In this document: positions 8,578 through 14,993 of the stretch, piece after piece
Layout of the letters: every line of letters starts with the position of its first letter
How positions within the stretch are numbered: the first letter of the stretch is position 1
Assembly (NCBI GenBank): GCA_934726455.1
Contig: CAKVDS010000017.1
Location: forward strand, 1-40,959
Reading direction: 5' to 3'
DNA length: 40,959 nucleotides
Origin: an uncultured Bacteroidales bacterium
Lineage (GTDB): Bacteria; Bacteroidota; Bacteroidia; Bacteroidales; UBA932
Notes under the pieces: generated by a model
What the model was told of the DNA's origin: nothing
The model's input: the letters and a program-made list of their open reading frames with translations, nothing else
Databases searched by the model: none
Made by a program: the position numbers and the translations under genes

Positions 8578-8846
8578 CACTTGTCGAGAAGGCCCGCTCC
8601 GTCCCATTTGTCCACGAGCGTTTCCGCATCGGCTGTCGCTGTCTTTTCATCGACATCATATTGCCTGAGCAGCAGGTCGCGGACATCTGTGACGCTGAAT
8701 TCCTTGTCTTGGAGAGCCTTCCAGAGGTAGGCTGCTGTGGCGTTGAGTGAAACTATCTTGTTGAAGTCGATCTGGGCCAGACCCTCGCCGACCACCATGT
8801 AAGTGTCTCCGATTGAGCGGAGCACGAATCCTTCTTTGATTTTCAT
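8577..8846 (-). CDS. PqqD-like peptide chaperone (RiPP recognition element)
   Basis: The start at 8846 (MKIKEGFVLRSIGDTYMVV) gives 89 residues, the usual PqqD length; the longer in-frame start adds an atypical tail. The N-terminal beta hairpin (FVLRSIGDTYMVVGEG), the conserved LNATAAYLWKAL helix and the C-terminal helices with LLLRQYDVDE and LVDKWDGAGLL follow the PqqD/coenzyme PQQ synthesis D pattern. Such domains bind the leader of a ribosomal precursor peptide and hand it to modifying enzymes. It overlaps the exporter by one base and follows the peptidase gene. Candidate precursors are the YxxP peptides at 14467-14609 and 19409-19528. Confidence 0.85.
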   Translation of the reverse strand: MKIKEGFVLRSIGDTYMVVGEGLAQIDFNKIVSLNATAAYLWKALQDKEFSVTDVRDLLLRQYDVDEKTATADAETLVDKWDGAGLLDK

Positions 8847-8918
8847 TGATGTATATAGTTTATTATCGTTTCTTGTTTTGTGTGAGGGAATGTTCATGCG
8901 TTTTGCCGCGCCGTTGTC

Positions 8919-9347
8919 TCAGGGGTGGGGGAGTCTTCTGTATATGGCTAACAGGTAGCGCCTTATCGGCAGCAGGAGGTGCCATGCCTTGCCGCTGCCT
9001 GGATTGACTTCACGCTTGCCGTCCCTTATTATACGTGTTACTTTTCCGAGCACGTCTTCTTTTCTGAAGGTTTCCGTGCCGCGGATGTTGCCGTCTCCCA
9101 TCATGGTGTACACTTGCCCGTCGCGGGAGATGATCCTGTGCATCACGTACCTCCCCGGGAGCCGTACGAGCACGATGTCCCCGATCTGCGGGTCTTCGCA
9201 TCTGTGCAGGACCACGCTGTCCCTGCCGTCCCGGATGAAGGGGAGCATGCTGTTGCCTTTGGCCTTGAGGATGACTTCCCGGCCTTCTCTGAGGAACTCT
9301 TCCGCCTGGGTGAGCAGGATGTCGTTGGGAAGCTGTATCTGTGTCAT
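8919..9347 (-). CDS. S24/S26-family signal-peptidase-like protease
   Basis: The start at 9347 overlaps the stop of the kinase-like gene as ATGA; an ATG at 9371 would add eight residues. The 142-residue protein carries the S26 core: KGNSMLPFIRDG (nucleophile Ser near residue 34), IGDIVLVR, and VMHRII, followed by MMGDGN. The MHR box resembles the Ser-His variant rather than the Ser-Lys dyad of standard signal peptidase I. It is far shorter than housekeeping signal peptidase and lacks obvious membrane anchors apart from a weak C-terminal hydrophobic stretch. In this cluster it may trim the leader of an exported peptide; that is inference. Confidence 0.8.
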   Translation of the reverse strand: MTQIQLPNDILLTQAEEFLREGREVILKAKGNSMLPFIRDGRDSVVLHRCEDPQIGDIVLVRLPGRYVMHRIISRDGQVYTMMGDGNIRGTETFRKEDVLGKVTRIIRDGKREVNPGSGKAWHLLLPIRRYLLAIYRRLPHP

Positions 9348-10291
9348 TTCAAGGCTATTGTCGAGTGACATAGTTGTGCCGCCTGTGCGTCAGGACGGCA
9401 GTCGAGCAGGTACATCGGCACGAGTGAGACGAGCTTGCTGAGGGTGGAGTGTATGCCGTCCGCCGTGCCTTTGATCTCCCTGAATGCCGAGCAGGATGAG
9501 TAGAGGGAGGCGTATGCTTCTACGGGGGAGAGGAGGTGTATCTTGTTCTCCGGGCATTGCCGGATGCGGACTATTGCTCCGAGCGGGGCGCTTTCCGCCT
9601 TGTAGCATGGGGTCTTGCCGCTCCATGGGGTGCCGTAGATACGGGCCTGCCCGTCTTTGATGCGGATGACCGGGTTGTCGTCGTTGAGCAGGGTGCTGCC
9701 CGGGATATTCTCCCTCCAGAGGCGGCTGTGGGTGCTCTTGCCGGTGCCGCTCTTGCCGAGGAAAGCGTATCCGGCGCCATCGCATACGGTGACGGAGGAG
9801 TGGATTTCCAGAGTGTCGAGCGGGGCCGAGGCCAGGGCGAACATCAGCATCAGGGCGTTGTCAACGGCGAAGCGCATGGCTCTCCCTGTGGCTGAAAGGA
9901 GTTTGAGTTTGGCGCTGCGGAAGTCTTCGTCCGCGATGAGCATGCCGGCTGCCGGGATGTCCGCGTCGGGGGACATCCGGATGAGCCAGCCTGAGTCGAA
10001 GCGGCTGAACGCGAGTCCGGGGTAGCCTTTTTCCTTTACTTCGTATACTGGTGTGGTTTCGGGGACTTGCAGGTCTTCAACGATTTCGAGGGAGCAGAGG
10101 GGTGACGGGGTCTGGTTGCCTGTGGCTTCTGTGTCCTGCGTGTCGGCATTGCCGCTCATTGCTTGCGTACCGGCATTGCCGCTCAGGGTGACTTCGAACG
10201 GGGGGTAGTTGGGGCAAACTTCCCAAAGTACAGAGTTGTCAGGGGCCGTTACGGAGATGAGGTGATCCGCTATGGAGTATTGTCTTGTCAT
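9344..10291 (-). CDS. HPr kinase-like protein
   Basis: The 315-residue protein has a C-terminal HPr-kinase/PEP-carboxykinase-type P-loop: FLGKSGTGKSTHSRLW (Walker A 179-187) followed by LLNDD (201-205) and TPWSGK (221-226). These match the serine kinases found in paeninodin-type lasso clusters, where the enzyme phosphorylates the precursor C-terminus. The first 150 residues are variable and include an internal duplication (LSGNAGTQAM, MSGNADTQDT, residues 36-54). It is separated from the nucleotidyltransferase by 30 bp and overlaps the peptidase gene. It is not the HPr kinase of carbon control, since that protein has an N-terminal DRTGG-like domain and HPr is not encoded nearby. Confidence 0.8.
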   Translation of the reverse strand: MTRQYSIADHLISVTAPDNSVLWEVCPNYPPFEVTLSGNAGTQAMSGNADTQDTEATGNQTPSPLCSLEIVEDLQVPETTPVYEVKEKGYPGLAFSRFDSGWLIRMSPDADIPAAGMLIADEDFRSAKLKLLSATGRAMRFAVDNALMLMFALASAPLDTLEIHSSVTVCDGAGYAFLGKSGTGKSTHSRLWRENIPGSTLLNDDNPVIRIKDGQARIYGTPWSGKTPCYKAESAPLGAIVRIRQCPENKIHLLSPVEAYASLYSSCSAFREIKGTADGIHSTLSKLVSLVPMYLLDCRPDAQAAQLCHSTIALK

Positions 10292-10321
10292 TTTTCTTGT
10301 TTCTGCGTTTTTTGTCTCTTG

Positions 10322-11503
10322 CTATTCGCCGCGCAGGGCTGCCCTCGTGCCGGTGGTGAAATATTTCCAGAAGAACTTCACGGAGTCGAGGGGGAAGATG
10401 GTGGCGTGCCGGAGGAAGTCCTTGGAATTGAGGAAGAACGATTCTATTTTCCGGATGAGGTACGGATCGCTGCTGCGGTCGCGCCGGCGGCGTTTCTTGC
10501 CGAAATTGCCGACCTCTTCCATGAATTTCCAGAGCTTGGCGGCCTTGGCTTCTGCGTGCCTGCTGTAGAACGGTGCTTCCTGTTCCGGGAGTCCAAGATA
10601 ACGGACAAGGAAACCGGTGAATGCCTGCCATTCGCTCATGATACCCATTTTCTGCAGCCTTGATTCGAGAAGGGTGAGATCGATTTGGGTGCAGTGGGTG
10701 TGGAGAACTCTTGCCCAGTCGCATAATTGCCTGAGGCCCAGGCCACCGCAGTAGAAGTGCTGGAGGAGGTGGACGAAGATGAACAGGGCGTCGAAGTCTA
10801 TTGAGGGGATGCGGACAGCGGTACCGTTTATCTCAAGGGTGCGGCAACCGCCCTGAGAGAAGAGTTCTGCCTGGGCCGAGTCGAGGATGTCGTTGATCCT
10901 GTTTCCCAGACTGGTGTGGACTGTGCCGTGGAGTTCGACTTCGATGTCGCCGACCATGGCTCCGAAGTGGAGTTTGTCAGCGCTCTCGGCATCCGTCGAG
11001 TCCGCGATAGAGGTTAGGACGGCCTTGGCGGCTTCGTAGTCTTCCGGCTTGACTATCAGATCGATGTCCCCTGGCATCCTGCCATCGGGCTTCCGGTAGC
11101 ATTGAGCCACGGCCTGACCCTTGACGAGTATTGTCGGCACTCCGGTGTTGTCGAAAAGGGGTACTATTCTGGCTATCAGGGCGTTGACTTCTGCGTTGCG
11201 CTTCTCTGTGGCGACAAGGCTGGACATCAGTCTGAGGGAGACTGCTCCCGGGACATATCCTGCCGGGCAGGCTGCTGCTCCGTCGGTGACAAGGCCCGTG
11301 ACGGTCTGTTCGGTCGCCAGGCGGTATACACGTTTCCATGTGTCGATGTCGGGGCTGCCGTGTGCATGGCTGCCTGTGGCTGCGGGGTCTGGTTTGCTGT
11401 GTTCGGGGCTGTGGCTGGCAGGAGGCAGGCTCGGAAGTGCCGGTTCCGTCCCCCAAAGGCCGCTCCGGATAAGTGAAAAGAATAGTGAGGTCGCTGTGTC
11501 CAT
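10322..11503 (-). CDS. Nucleotidyltransferase-family protein (NTP_transf_5 type)
   Basis: The start at 11503 (MDTATSLFFSLIRSG) lies 9 bp from a perfect -7 box, which rules out the upstream in-frame ATG at 11599. The 393-residue product has the minimal nucleotidyltransferase core: VPTILVKGQAV (about 122-132), then GDIDLIV with metal-binding Asp146 and Asp148. Relatives sit in many lasso and other RiPP clusters next to HPr-kinase-like and PqqD-like proteins; their substrate is not settled. It is the first gene of the cluster. The last third is basic (KKRRRRDR), and a Pro/Ser/His-rich linker occupies residues 22-52. Confidence 0.8.
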   Translation of the reverse strand: MDTATSLFFSLIRSGLWGTEPALPSLPPASHSPEHSKPDPAATGSHAHGSPDIDTWKRVYRLATEQTVTGLVTDGAAACPAGYVPGAVSLRLMSSLVATEKRNAEVNALIARIVPLFDNTGVPTILVKGQAVAQCYRKPDGRMPGDIDLIVKPEDYEAAKAVLTSIADSTDAESADKLHFGAMVGDIEVELHGTVHTSLGNRINDILDSAQAELFSQGGCRTLEINGTAVRIPSIDFDALFIFVHLLQHFYCGGLGLRQLCDWARVLHTHCTQIDLTLLESRLQKMGIMSEWQAFTGFLVRYLGLPEQEAPFYSRHAEAKAAKLWKFMEEVGNFGKKRRRRDRSSDPYLIRKIESFFLNSKDFLRHATIFPLDSVKFFWKYFTTGTRAALRGE

Positions 11504-11511
11504 ATAGAGTA

Positions 11512-11542
11512 CAAATATAGCATTTTGCGGCTCTATGGCAAA
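11512..11542 (-). promoter_or_regulatory. Promoter of the RiPP-like cluster
   Basis: On the minus strand TTTG (11542-11539), exactly 19 bp and TATATTTG (11519-11512) match the Bacteroidota consensus perfectly. The expected start point is only a few bases before the ATG at 11503, so the transcript is nearly leaderless. Confidence 0.8.
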
Positions 11543-11562
11543 GCCTTGCCGGCGGAGATGGA

Positions 11563-11686
11563 GACAGGAGGGAGCGCTTTTCGGAATTTTCGCTCCCACC
11601 TGAACGGGGCACCATGCCCGGAATGCGTTCTGCGGCCGCTGTCCGTGCCAGGTGTGAGCCTTTTTGGGGAAATCGGCTCCTACCTG
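11563..11686. repeat. 124-bp repeat, copy A (two hairpins 84 bp apart)
   Basis: This copy is 96% identical (five differences) to 13295-13418 in the same orientation. It contains hairpins at 11566-11601 and 11650-11685, each with 10-nt arms and a 16-nt loop, starting 84 bp apart. The right hairpin supplies the stop codon of the ATPase gene (TAG within AGGTAGGAGC). Confidence 0.9.
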
Positions 11687-13026
11687 CGCGGAGGGTGTGG
11701 CTGCTCCCGACTGTCTGCGGTGGTGGCCTCTTCCGAGCGCAGATAGCCCTCAATGGCATAGAGCGGAATATTTTCCATCCAGCCACGGTCGAAGTAGTTC
11801 AGCATGGAGACGCGGAGGCCTTTCAGATTCGAATGCTCGTCTATATAGGTTCTGAGAGACTTGGACTTGACGTTCTCCTCAGCCTTGACCTCGATGGGAA
11901 TAACTCGCTTTTCTGTTTGGACAGCAAAATCAATCTCGCATTCGGAGTCATTGGATGAATGGTAGAATGTCGGTATTTGGATATGTGCAAGCTGCTCGTT
12001 GACGTAACACTCCGTAAAAGCGCCTTTGAACTCCTTGAAGATGTTGTCGCCTACAAGCATCAGAGAGGCGGGAACATCAGCCATTGCCCCCAGAAGACCG
12101 ACATCCAGCGGGAATATCTTGAAGACATCGAAATCTTCGTAGAACTTCAGGGGATACTCAATTTTGCTGACGCGATGGATCTTGTAAATCAAGCCTGCAT
12201 CTTTGAGCCAGGTGATGGCCACTTCGAAATCTTTTGCCCTGGCACCCTTACGTACAGCCCCATAGATGAATTTCTTATTCTCCTTGGCAAGTTGTGAGGG
12301 AAGCGAGTCCCACACCATTTCGATACGTGGAACTTCTTTTTTTGGTGCATGTTTTGAAAAGTCCTTGCGGTACCCGGCGAGGATGTCTTTGTGAATCTTT
12401 CGAACGGCATTAAGACCTTTCCCATCGATGTATCCGGCTACAGCTTCGGGCATTCCGCCAACGTAGTAGTATTGGCGCAGCAAGTCAATATACTTTTGCC
12501 TGAGGGTGTTCACAGCCGTCCAGTCACAGGCGAGGAGCAACTGAGTGAGTTTTTCATTGCCGGTGGCATCTAGAAACTCGTGCAGCGACATGGGGAACAT
12601 CCGGACAAGTTCAACCATGCCGACAGGAAAAGACTGATCTCCGTGGATTGAGATCCCGAGAAGAGAACCTGCCACCGCCACGTCATATTCCGGGAAGTCT
12701 TCTTTGAAATACTTGAGACAACCAAGGGCGGCGCTGCTCTCCTGAATCTCATCAATGATAATGAGGGTGTCTTTCGGCACGATGTCCATACCTGTATGTG
12801 CGGAAAGAGTGCGGATGATGCGCGGTATATCGTGATCTGGTTCGAATATGGATCTGGCTACGGTGTCCTTATCAAGGTTGACATAGGAAAAGTTCTTGTA
12901 CTCCCTGCTGCCAAACTCTTTGAGAATATATGTTTTGCCTACCTGACGTGCGCCGTCAAGGACAAGTGGTTTGTGGTCTTTACGGGACTGCCACTCAAGC
13001 AGTTTTGCATATATTGCTCTTTTCAT
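11680..13026 (-). CDS. AAA-family ATPase with DUF4143
   Basis: The start at 13026 (MKRAIYAKLLEWQSR) fits the family; upstream in-frame codons read through 33-bp repeats. The 448-residue protein has Walker A GARQVGKT (25-32) and Walker B LIIIDE (88-93), a winged-helix middle part, and the C-terminal DUF4143 with an ExK motif (EIDFAV, then IPIEVKAEE). Members are common in Bacteroidota and archaea, often in repeated families, and have no established role. The C-terminal tail after YLRSEE is low complexity and ends inside hairpin repeat A. Its place between two direct repeats, splitting the peptide/lipoprotein pair from the RiPP-like cluster, suggests insertion. Confidence 0.88.
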   Translation of the reverse strand: MKRAIYAKLLEWQSRKDHKPLVLDGARQVGKTYILKEFGSREYKNFSYVNLDKDTVARSIFEPDHDIPRIIRTLSAHTGMDIVPKDTLIIIDEIQESSAALGCLKYFKEDFPEYDVAVAGSLLGISIHGDQSFPVGMVELVRMFPMSLHEFLDATGNEKLTQLLLACDWTAVNTLRQKYIDLLRQYYYVGGMPEAVAGYIDGKGLNAVRKIHKDILAGYRKDFSKHAPKKEVPRIEMVWDSLPSQLAKENKKFIYGAVRKGARAKDFEVAITWLKDAGLIYKIHRVSKIEYPLKFYEDFDVFKIFPLDVGLLGAMADVPASLMLVGDNIFKEFKGAFTECYVNEQLAHIQIPTFYHSSNDSECEIDFAVQTEKRVIPIEVKAEENVKSKSLRTYIDEHSNLKGLRVSMLNYFDRGWMENIPLYAIEGYLRSEEATTADSREQPHPPRR

Positions 13027-13033
13027 ACTACAA

Positions 13034-13112
13034 AAATTCTGACGAATATGTTGGCGGATATAACATAAATTCTGACGAATATCAACGGCAAATATACATA
13101 AATTCGGATGAA
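13034..13112. repeat. 33-bp tandem repeats in the ATPase leader
   Basis: AAATTCTGACGAATAT occurs at 13034-13049 and 13067-13082. A degenerate third copy (AAATTCGGATGAA) starts at 13100, so the period is exactly 33 bp. The first two lie between the probable start point and the ATG, a good place for an autoregulatory operator. Confidence 0.8.
13089..13096 (-). promoter_or_regulatory. -7 box of the ATPase gene
   Basis: The minus strand reads TATATTTG, a perfect TAnnTTTG, inside the second 33-bp repeat unit and 62 bp before the ATG. No good TTTG is seen 19-20 bp upstream. Confidence 0.5.
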
Positions 13113-13294
13113 AAAGAGCGATGCTTGTACCAGACGCGAAAAGTAGACATTTTTCAACTTTTTTCAGCAGTTTCATTTCCAGAAGTGGACACGTCCTCTG
13201 AGGATCGCTCAGTCTCAGCGAGTTGCCTTCTCTTTTGGACAAACTTGGGTCCTGGAGTCAATACCGGCCGCGAGAAGTTTGTCGAAGTGATGAT

Positions 13295-13418
13295 GACAGG
13301 TGGGAGCGCTTTTCGGAATTTTCGCTCCCACCTGAACGGGTCACCATGCCCGGAATGCGTTCTGCGGCCGTTGTCCGTGCCAGGTGTGAGCCTGTTTGCG
13401 GAAATCGGCTCCTACCTG
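13295..13418. repeat. 124-bp repeat, copy B (two hairpins 84 bp apart)
   Basis: This is the direct-repeat partner of 11563-11686. Hairpins lie at 13298-13333 and 13382-13417. The first has perfect arms, AGGTGGGAGC and GCTCCCACCT, extendable to 12 bp. The remaining bases 13113-13294 hold no gene that I can support. Confidence 0.9.
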
Positions 13419-13446
13419 ACACCGGGGACGTTGGTGCCGGGACAGG

Positions 13447-14451
13447 CTATTTGAAGTTTGAGTGCTTCAGCGCTATGCCGGTGCATTTGCCGTTGTCTGC
13501 AAGTGTCTTGCCCGTGACTGTGTAGCTCTTGACCTCTCCGGTCTTGACATTGATGAGGCGGAACTTGATGGTGGCGTCAGTAGCAGTGAGGGAGTCGTAG
13601 TAGAACGCGACATCGTTGTCTTCCTTGACGCCGATGGTGTAGCCTTTTTCTCGTTGGGTTCTACTGGATGAGATGCTCAGGCAATATTTGTATAGGTTGA
13701 TGAGGGATGTAGATGGGTTGTAAACCTGAAGCAAGAAACCGGCCATCGCAGAAGGATATTTCGGAGAAGCCGCTTCTGTTTCGTCAATCATCTGCAGACA
13801 CCAGTCGGCGGCATCTCCTGTCAGTTGCCCAGTGTCATTCTTGACCAGTATCCTCAAGCGTGTTGATATTTTCCAGCCATCTATCTTTCCTGACAGGGTG
13901 TTCGTTTCTTTGTTAAACCCATAACTGCTAACGCCTGAGGTTGTATAGGCCTGCATGTGGCGAATGTCTGCCGTTACCTTATTGCCATTGTCTTCGAACT
14001 CTATGGAAGGAGGGTAAAAAGTGATGTTTCTTATGCCGGAATTTTCATATTTGGCCTTGTACTCGTGAGCCTTGTTATTACCTTCATAGATGGCAGTGAG
14101 GTATCCGTAGTTTTCTTTCAGTTGTTTAATTGTTGTCTCTGAAGGATAGCCGACTATGTTCCATTTGCTTCCGTCGTATTGTATATGGAATTGTGAGACC
14201 ATTTCGGTCACAGAGGTGTAGTAATCAGATGCTGAATATCCCCGCCAATTGTCAAACCAGATGTTGAGGATGTCACCTTTCTCCCATCCTTTCTTGGGGG
14301 CCTTGGTGTCGTCGGTGCCGCCGAGATCGGCTACACGTATGTCGAACTTGAGTGTCTCCGGTTCTGGGGTTGGAGGTGTTTCCGGAGATGTAGGGGTCTT
14401 GCTGCAGGCGATTGCCGCGAGAGCCGTCAGGAAGAGTGCTGCTTTTCTCAT
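13447..14451 (-). CDS. Fimbrillin-like surface lipoprotein
   Basis: The start at 14451 (MRKAALFLTALAAIACSK) gives a lipobox AIAC with Cys16 followed by a Thr/Pro/Glu-rich linker. The 334-residue protein has the two-part beta-rich layout of fimbrillin/Mfa2-type lipoproteins: a first beta domain (KGWEKGDILNIWFDN, then a WNIVGYPSETT strand) and a second one with SGKIDGWKISTRLRI. WEKGDxLxIWF is typical of that group. It may be a pilus-anchor or pilin-like protein, or a soluble surface protein. It lies 15 bp after the YxxP peptide gene, the same order as at 19409-21385. Confidence 0.65.
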   Translation of the reverse strand: MRKAALFLTALAAIACSKTPTSPETPPTPEPETLKFDIRVADLGGTDDTKAPKKGWEKGDILNIWFDNWRGYSASDYYTSVTEMVSQFHIQYDGSKWNIVGYPSETTIKQLKENYGYLTAIYEGNNKAHEYKAKYENSGIRNITFYPPSIEFEDNGNKVTADIRHMQAYTTSGVSSYGFNKETNTLSGKIDGWKISTRLRILVKNDTGQLTGDAADWCLQMIDETEAASPKYPSAMAGFLLQVYNPSTSLINLYKYCLSISSSRTQREKGYTIGVKEDNDVAFYYDSLTATDATIKFRLINVKTGEVKSYTVTGKTLADNGKCTGIALKHSNFK

Positions 14452-14466
14452 GATTCCGCCCTCCAT

Positions 14467-14609
14467 TTACCACTCAATGTCATCTTCTGTGCCGCCGAAC
14501 GGGTCGTTCACTGTCGGAACTCCTTTCAGTCCGCTTTGGCATATCAGTCCTTCGAGGTGCAGCCCTGTGGTCTCCACTTGGGGGGGTAATAGTTTTGCTT
14601 GTTGTTCAT
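14467..14609 (-). pseudogene. YxxP small peptide gene, out of frame by one base in a C7 tract
   Basis: From the ATG at 14609 the frame reads MNNKQNYYPP and then stops early. The coding strand has seven C in a row (complement of 14580-14586). With eight C the frame runs for 47 residues to a stop at 14467: the YYPPQVETTG motif, then LEGLICQSG, and a C-terminus EDDIEW. That end and the YxxPxV motif match the peptide at 19409-19528, so the frame with eight C is probably the real one. The start is 20-mer distance downstream of a plausible promoter, and the lipoprotein gene follows by 15 bp. Either a phase-variable tract or a sequencing error explains the shift. Confidence 0.65.
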
Positions 14610-14641
14610 CTTGATTCCGTTTTAGTGTGTTTTCTTGACTT

Positions 14642-14672
14642 CTAATGTACGGTCAAGTTTTTGGACCTGCAA
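14642..14672 (-). promoter_or_regulatory. Probable promoter of the YxxP peptide/lipoprotein pair
   Basis: On the minus strand TTG (14672-14670), 20 bp and TACATTAG (14649-14642) match the consensus with one mismatch in the -7 box. The start point would be about 25-30 nt before the peptide ATG. Confidence 0.45.
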
Positions 14673-14993
14673 GCGGAGGGTGTCACTTTTTGATGGTCAC
14701 TGCCCGGCATCTGTGCTTGAGAGGAAAATCTGCCTTTCAGCGGAAAACGATTTTCTCGGCATCTTCGTTGTTTTGTCGCTGTGGTGTTGCCGTTTGCCAT
14801 CGCATGCAGTTGCCGTGGTATGCTGCTGTCGCTGTGCGCTGTTGAGGTGTTGCCGTTGGACGGCGTGGGGCAAGTTGGGTGGCGTGGGTTCGCCGCTGTC
14901 CTTTTCAGGTAGGAGCCGTTTTTGGGTTTTCTGCTCCTACCTGCGCGGGGCACGGCTATACAGATGCCACGGGCTATCTGATAGATGCCGCGA
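14673..14993. other. Intergenic region with one hairpin
   Basis: The 321 bases between the peptide promoter and the esterase stop hold no gene that I can support. A hairpin of the 10-16-10 superfamily is at 14907-14942 (AGGTAGGAGC, 16-nt loop CGTTTTTGGGTTTTCT, GCTCCTACCT), a possible terminator for the minus-strand esterase gene. The rest is GC-rich with many TTGCCGT-like words. Confidence 0.6.

Noticed and set aside
9344..10291. HPr kinase of catabolite control
   Set aside because: The N-terminal half does not match that enzyme and no HPr gene is near; the context is that of a RiPP-type kinase.
6940..11503. Classical lasso peptide cluster
   Set aside because: No asparagine-synthetase-like cyclase or transglutaminase-like B2 protease is encoded; only the accessory enzymes, PqqD-like protein and exporter are seen.
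11563..13418. Integron cassette with attC-like sites
   Set aside because: The palindromes have fixed arms and loops unlike attC sites, and no integrase gene or other cassettes are present.
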